This document shows, one piece after another, positions 52,028-64,000 of a DNA stretch of 64,000 nt. Within the stretch, counting starts at the first letter, position 1, and each line of letters opens with the position of its first letter. The position numbers were made by a program, and so were the translations under genes. Source of the DNA: Trichoplax adhaerens (taxonomy: Eukaryota; Placozoa; Uniplacotomia; Trichoplacea; Trichoplacidae); NCBI RefSeq assembly GCF_000150275.1, contig NW_002060963.1, forward strand, positions 157,500-221,499, given 5' to 3'. The notes beneath the pieces are model-generated. The model searched no databases and was not told where the DNA came from. It saw only the letters and a list, made by a program, of their open reading frames with translations.

Positions 52028-54584
52028 CAATTTACTTTTCGTTGGCTGTAAGTTATCTTACATAAGATACAGTAAATCTGTTTTTCGCTTGGGTTTTTAA
52101 TATAATAGTTTTAAATTTGCATTGGAAGATTTCGCAAACTTGTTGAAGTAATTGATGACGAGATGGGAGTTTTCCGGAATAAATTGGATTGTAGATTCTT
52201 AAATGAATCGCCGGAATGGTGCTAGTTCGAGCATAATTCGCAGTTTTAGGGTTTGAGTAAAATTATGCAAGGCTGATTATCCTTAATCTTAAATCTGTAA
52301 TATACATGTATGTTGCGTACTGACAGTATATTCGATATTCTCTTCTTTACTGATTCTGTTGTGAATGAAACGATATTGAATGAGTGTGCTTTCTTTCCGT
52401 GATAATTGTGAGCATCTAAACTATTCCTTTAGAAACTGTATATATAAATACAATACATCTAATCTTGCTTATTAGATATTTTAGCGGATTTAAAATTGAA
52501 TCATCTTACAAGTTGTAATTGTTTTTAACCTCCTAAAAGAAATTCCTTTCTTAAGTAAAGAAACAAATAATAAAATTGCATCAACTGTTTGTAAATCATA
52601 CAGTATAAGAGATTCAACCATATTCTCTTGCGTGTATATAAGATAACTTTATAAGATTGTCAGAAGAAGCCATTCTATCCTTTCAGTAATCTTTGAAACT
52701 CTAGGAAATAGTTAATCATGCGGATTAACTTGTTAATGAAGCGATATTCGATGTAACCTATTAATAGCGTACATTGCATCCTTCTTATATACTCATAGTG
52801 ACAACCGAGAAAATCACCAAATTGCACGTGCACTTTTACATTGATGATCCCAGGTTTATAATTACGCAGTAATTTTTATTTGCTAGTCCTTGAACGCTTT
52901 AAAATTTTCTTTAAATCAATTAAATTATTAATGCTGCTAGACGACAACCGGTTCAATTGAAGCGAATGTTTGACTAACTAATTAAAGAGTAACATAATAT
53001 TCCTAGAAACGGTTAGCTTAATATTGGAATTTTAAAAATAATGTTTAATGGTTTACTAGAATATCTGACGAAATATCGTTGATCAACTATCCGTGATGAT
53101 ATGAATCATGTTTTGATATGTACATTAGCTCTTGCAACCATGCTATATACTACATGATACGTTAGTACTAAAATATGTTCTTTAATTATCGACTCGGGAA
53201 TAATCGCTAGTATTTACGATCACATAGTATTCAGCTGGTAAATATGCTATATTCAACATGTGTATACATTATTTATTAGAGGTTATACTACGTCAATCTA
53301 AATTGAGTTTACTGTGCCCTAGCAAGTATAATCTTTTCGTAATAGGTTATATGCTTTAAGCTTTTTGTATAAAGATTTTGAATCTATAATATAATAACTT
53401 CCGAAATAATTGCATACATTCATTGAAAGCGAAATCGTTTTTGCTTATAATTGCATTGGCGATATAGTAGCAGAGTGGTGCGTATCTATATTTATGAAGT
53501 ATTTAATCTATTTAATATTTTTGAAATGTTTCTATTCAGAAGTCGAAATTCTTTTACTGATGTAAGAAATGTCAAAATATTAAGGTACAATTTTAAGCCA
53601 TTAAATCAGTTTTACGGTACTGCATAAGTTGCAGTTATGACAGAATTGGGTAACAGTAGGTGTTACGATGCCAGTAGCAAAAGACAAGAGTTAACGGAGT
53701 TTATAAGAAGCTACTGGTTAAATTTAAAGCACGCGATTTCTAGTATTTTGATTGGATTGAGTTCAAATTTACCTTCAACTAGTATCATCAACGCCAATAG
53801 TCAGTGATACCACATATTTTACCTCCAAATTGTAGAGATTGATCTGGTTTCTTGCGTATATAAATATTATTATCATGCTTCTTTTGAAATAATTCAAGTT
53901 AGCCATTGATTTAGCTATTTTAGGCGTTTCTTAGATCTAGTAATACTGTCTTTGATCTTTAGCCATTTTACATAACACTAATGACTAATTTGCTATGCGA
54001 TAGCAAACGGTTTACTGTTAAAGCATGCAATGGTATATTCATGATCAATATTAGATTTTTCCAAATTCAGATTCAGTTTATAAAATATCCCAGTTAATTG
54101 TAAACATTTTAATACGCAGTTCATGATATACAGTAGAATATGGTGTAATAAATGAAAAATAATATAGAAATTCATAACAGCTGTCGATGTGGTTAGCAAA
54201 AATTGTTATCAAATCGATCATGTAATTAGCGATTGGTTTGCAACTTTCCTTTTCCGTCAATTTAAATTATTTCGCCGATTAATATATCAATTCACAACTA
54301 TACTATACAAACGATGACTGATCTTATCTTTCTATCGAATATATTAATTTTGTACAATATTGGCATGTACACTTAACTTTGATGTTTTATCTGTGTTCCA
54401 ATTTCATTCATTACGAGATAACAGACAGACAGATCAGTTTAAATTTACGGAAAGTGCTATCGATGCATTACATTAACCTACGTGAGAACAATTTACTTGA
54501 TCATGCTTATTCTTACCTCAGACTACATTGAACTACACATATATAAAATAGTGAAGAAAAGTACGTCGTGCAAAGTACAATTTC
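52028..54584. other. Convergent intergenic region, no gene seen
   Basis: Lies between the 3' ends of the CNIH4-type gene (plus) and SEL1L (minus). AT-rich, with only short ORFs on the minus strand (53993-54260) that have no domain or splice support. It presumably holds both 3' UTRs. Confidence 0.6.
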
Positions 54585-60917
<6,333 letters not shown>

Positions 60918-61266
60918 ATTTTATGCCTAAAATTACTAATCAATAAAATGCAAAGCGTCTTTCCAATCCACTTCCACAGTCTTTGCAAGAATGGATTAAC
61001 CAATGGCTTCTCCACTGATTCGCCTTGAACTTGCAAGCTTGTTCCTAACGTACTCAATTTTTGTAATCTCTACTCGTTCGACTAAGGGATTTACTCTTTC
61101 AATAAGTAAGATTAACTAGGCTACAGTACAGACTACACAAAGAATTCTCTTATTCACCTTGTAATGAGGTAAAACCAAGATGAAATAAAAAATTTCTGAA
61201 ACAACTTGTTTAATTAATTAAAAATGTTGGACAATGCAGTGGAATTGAACCAATGAAAAAATGACA

Positions 61267-61660
61267 AGATTACGCTGCAGTTCCAGTGTCCAATGTCCGT
61301 ACTTCCCGTGCATCGCTACGATGTGGTTCGAACTGAGTAGAGTGCAGTACAACCAACTATGAACATGCGCAGTACAGTACAGTACAAACAACTATGAACA
61401 TGCGCAGCACAGTATAGTACTGTAAAGTCAAAGATTACGCTGCAATGCCAGTGTCCAATGTCCGTACTTCCCGTGCATCGATACGATGTGGTTCGAACTG
61501 AGTAGAGTGCAGTACAAACCACTATAAACATGCGCAGTACAGCACAGTACTGTAAGGTCTACAGTATGGACTACCAAATAAGTACTGTACACTGTACTGT
61601 ACTGTACTGATTTTAAAGTACAGTACTGTACTGTACACTGTACAGTATTCTGCAAGACAG
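61267..61660. repeat. GTAC-rich palindromic island with a 165-bp tandem duplication, between SEL1L and GSTZ1
   Basis: Two copies of a 165-bp unit start at 61267 and 61432 (agattacgctgca.t.ccagtg, ..tacttcccgtgcatcg.tacg, gtggttcgaactgagtagag, ..gaacatgcgcag). They contain and are followed by runs of TACAGTACTGTACTGTA (to about 61650). The words are the same as in the 49.1-49.7 kb island. It lies about 350 bp upstream of the SEL1L start and in the gap before GSTZ1, which is on the opposite strand. 'Ggttcgaact' resembles a B box, but no tRNA fold was found. Confidence 0.85.
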
Positions 61661-62924
61661 ACGGACATTTCTTACCAAATGAGGCCATCAATATCCAAAA
61701 ATGGCTACTCAGTATGGATCTTCCGTGTCTGTTTTCGAAATCACTGGTACTAATTTTAATAACATCGATGATCTTATATTAACTGTCTCCAATCGGAACT
61801 TAGTAACAGATCATAAGATTGAGCGTATTATTACTTAATTTAGAAATAACCAGTCAGTTCAAAATCGACCATCTGTACTGTATATTAATGAAAGTGCTGT
61901 CGTAACGAAGTGTCACTCAGTCCTGTCCAGTCCGGTCCAGTCCTAGTCCTAAGTTGGACCCAATATTTTAACGGGATGAGGTCCATAATGTCTGTCCAAA
62001 GTGTCCATCCAAAGCATATTCCAGTGCTTGGTACAGCAATTCATAAATAACTTTGTTACCACAGGCTGACTAGTGTACTATACTATAGTGTCCAGATGAT
62101 ACTGGAACTGTGAACACCATGCATAGTGAACACTGCTGAACACCTGGCGTAGTTAAACTTGTCAGCTCCAGCCGATCAGCAAACGCGATAACTCAATAAA
62201 GCAAAATTGGAAACTGTGGATTGCATCAGAAGAAGGCGAAATGTCCAGCAAGGTAGAATAGGATAGAGCTGGTTAACAATAATACTGAATTGACTCTACT
62301 GGTAGCAAATTGTGAATGCTTATGATGTAATTGCCAGACTTGCTACTGACAAGTATCACACTACGGTGTTACTGTTTGCAATGCAAACTTGAGAGCTCAT
62401 TTCAAGTTGCTTCCGCTTTTGCAGCATAACATACGCGTATATTGCAATATTATGCAGCGCTGATTGAATACCTGGTGGATCAGCTTTGAAATTAGGCTTT
62501 GCAAGCATAAAATTGATCTTAGTGCTTTGATAATGGAGAGTTTACAGGATATGGAATCAAAATATCAGAAACAGTAAACAATGTCTCGCGCTTTGTTGTA
62601 ATTATCCTATCATCGATCTCAAAGAGTTTCACATTCTAAAACTACGATCGACAAACTCTCTTTTACTGTGCATTCACAAGTTGCTGTCAATAGGATCGCT
62701 AGTACTATGTTAGTTTTGTCTAAAAACTACTCATACGCATAATTAGAAACTGCATACCGTAAATCGTTCAGTTAATATCAGTGGCAATCAGCAATGGACA
62801 ATACTGTCATGTCCAGTCTATTGAAAAAACTCTTAAAATATTCAAATACTACGACTAAAACACAATACTAACTAAATCTATGACTTCACCATATTTAGCC
62901 ACGGTTGTACTCTTATTTCCGCAG
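61661..62924. other. Expected first exon of GSTZ1; not located
   Basis: The first recognised GSTZ1 exon starts inside the active-site motif, so an upstream exon with the start codon must exist here or slightly earlier. No candidate ending with two carried bases and encoding a YS(Y/F)xR-like end was found. A Cys-free ORF from ATG 61701 (47 codons) is not GST-like. A small tccagtcc repeat lies at 61915-61950. Confidence 0.4.
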
Positions 62925-64000
62925 CACCTGTTCTTGGCGTGTTAGAATAGGTAAACTGATTATTTATTGAATTCAATATAATGCTCGATAGACGAAGTAC
63001 TGTAGATCATAATGTTAACGAGAAATCCTAAGGTTCCTGTAGTGTAGTTAAGGACTTGTCATCAATGTTACTATGCATAAGGTAAGTAAGTTGAATTAGT
63101 ATCATCAAAAGTGACTAGCTATTAACTTGTTTACAGTATGCTATGAACAATTCGCTATCATCTAGGTACAGTAGCTACAAAATGCAACTGTCATATATAG
63201 ACATGTACTTTTGAATGCTAGCTTCTCATTGATAAGCTTAAAATTCTCGCTCAGGGTCTGTTGACTATTTCATTTTTCTCGGAGGTTGTAATCAAAGATT
63301 TTTCAATCTTTTTTTATATTGTAAGCTCTCGCTCTCAAAGGAATCGAATATGATTATCATCCTGTGCACTTGTTAAAGGATGGTGGCGAACAGGCTAGTT
63401 TTAAGGATAAGTTTAAACTACTTTACGTTCGTACGAAATTAAATTAATCTTTATTAATTTATTTTTTAGTTTAAGGACGAATACAAAAGTCTTAATCCGA
63501 ATTCCTTATTGCCAGCACTGGAAATAGATGGCCATTGTCTAGCAGATTCGGTGGGTAATCTCAATTACAGTAACATTATGAGCCTTATGGAATTTTTCTA
63601 GTACGTACAATACAGTAATGTCGAGGATTAACCATGGACGTATATGACAGATGAGTATTATAGAATACTTGGATGAAACAAGACAAGATCCACCGTATTT
63701 GTTACCGAAAGATCCAGCAATAAGAGCGACGGTATGTCGATCAATTTGCGAGTATAATTGAAGATACGTGTATTTAAGAAACTTTTTTTACCAATGTTTG
63801 AGTTATCACTATGAAGTAGAGATAGATACTGCATATACAACTTCTCTACACGGGATCGGATCATTCCTAAATCATCTGGAGCAAATAGTACGATTTCTGA
63901 TTTATTTGCTTTTATCGCATGTACTATATCTCCCTATAGGTACGACGAATTAGCAACAATATTACTAGTGGTATTCAGCCAATCCAGGTCTCTAATACTG
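62925..64000 (+). CDS. GSTZ1: GSTZ1, maleylacetoacetate isomerase (partial at both ends)
   Basis: Zeta-class glutathione transferase that isomerises maleylacetoacetate to fumarylacetoacetate in Tyr/Phe breakdown, in the cytosol. Exons seen: 62925-62950 (26 nt), 63326-63393, 63470-63550, 63651-63731, 63940-64000 (cut by the window). They join in phase and encode the N-terminal thioredoxin fold: [x]TCSWRVRIALALKGIEYDY (active-site S-x-C-S-W-R-V-R motif), HPVHLLKDGGEQ, SLNPNSLLPALEIDGH (cis-Pro), LADSMSIIEYLDETR (the Ser that contacts glutathione), LLPKDPAIRAT, then VRRISNNITSGIQPIQ, the start of the helical domain. The 26-nt exon is a microexon. The intron after 63393 begins GCTAGT rather than GT, yet the protein joins perfectly there. 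The start codon exon is missing and the C-terminal half lies to the right. Confidence 0.93.

Noticed and set aside
61335-61350. ggttcgaact resembling a tRNA B box, present twice
   Set aside because: No matching A box or cloverleaf could be folded around either copy.
61316-61691. Two minus-strand ORFs of 71 and 87 codons
   Set aside because: They lie in the duplicated GTAC-rich unit; repeated peptide blocks reflect the DNA repeat, not a protein.

Overview
The window looks like nuclear DNA of an early-branching animal. It is AT-rich (roughly one third G+C by eye), its genes are cut into many short exons by mostly short introns, and it encodes metazoan-type proteins: leucine-rich-repeat (LRR) G-protein-coupled receptors, cornichons, SEL1L and GSTZ1. 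A placozoan fits best; a demosponge or other non-bilaterian cannot be excluded. Single-frame ORFs miss nearly all genes here. The models below come from reading both strands for splice sites and checking that exon phases join.

Layout. (1) 1-7.3 kb, minus strand: the N-terminal half of an LRR-GPCR (gene A) with 17 LRR exons and an LRRNT cap exon; its 7TM exon lies beyond the left edge. (2) 13.8-15.0 kb, minus: a degenerate protein-kinase-like gene (pseudokinase). (3) 15.7-41.2 kb, minus: a second LRR-GPCR (gene B), complete at its 3' end. It has one 7TM exon, 46 LRR exons that all share one phase, an LRRNT exon and a Cys-rich exon. The first 18 LRR exons of gene B match the 17 of gene A in order. 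A signal-peptide-like exon in the middle may start a shorter receptor. (4) 46.3-52.0 kb: two cornichon paralogues head to head, a CNIH1/2/3 type on minus and a CNIH4 type on plus, with identical intron positions. (5) 54.6-60.9 kb, minus: a complete 22-exon SEL1L gene (816 aa). (6) 62.9-64.0 kb, plus: the 5' part of GSTZ1 (maleylacetoacetate isomerase), cut by the right edge.

Repeats: four decayed solo LTRs from two families, each with a TATA box; an approximately 87-bp minisatellite with a displaced copy 5.5 kb away; and two islands of GTAC-rich palindromic repeat (TACAGTACTGTA-like). Each island lies in a divergent intergenic gap: between the two cornichons, and between SEL1L and GSTZ1. This suggests a link with bidirectional promoters.

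The cornichons (cargo receptors for ER export) and SEL1L (ER-associated degradation) act in early secretory quality control, and LRR-GPCRs are membrane clients of that pathway, but no operon-like logic is implied. The grouping LGR, CNIH, SEL1L, GSTZ1 recalls human chromosome 14q (TSHR next to SEL1L, with GSTZ1 and CNIH1 on the same arm), so it may be an ancient linkage.
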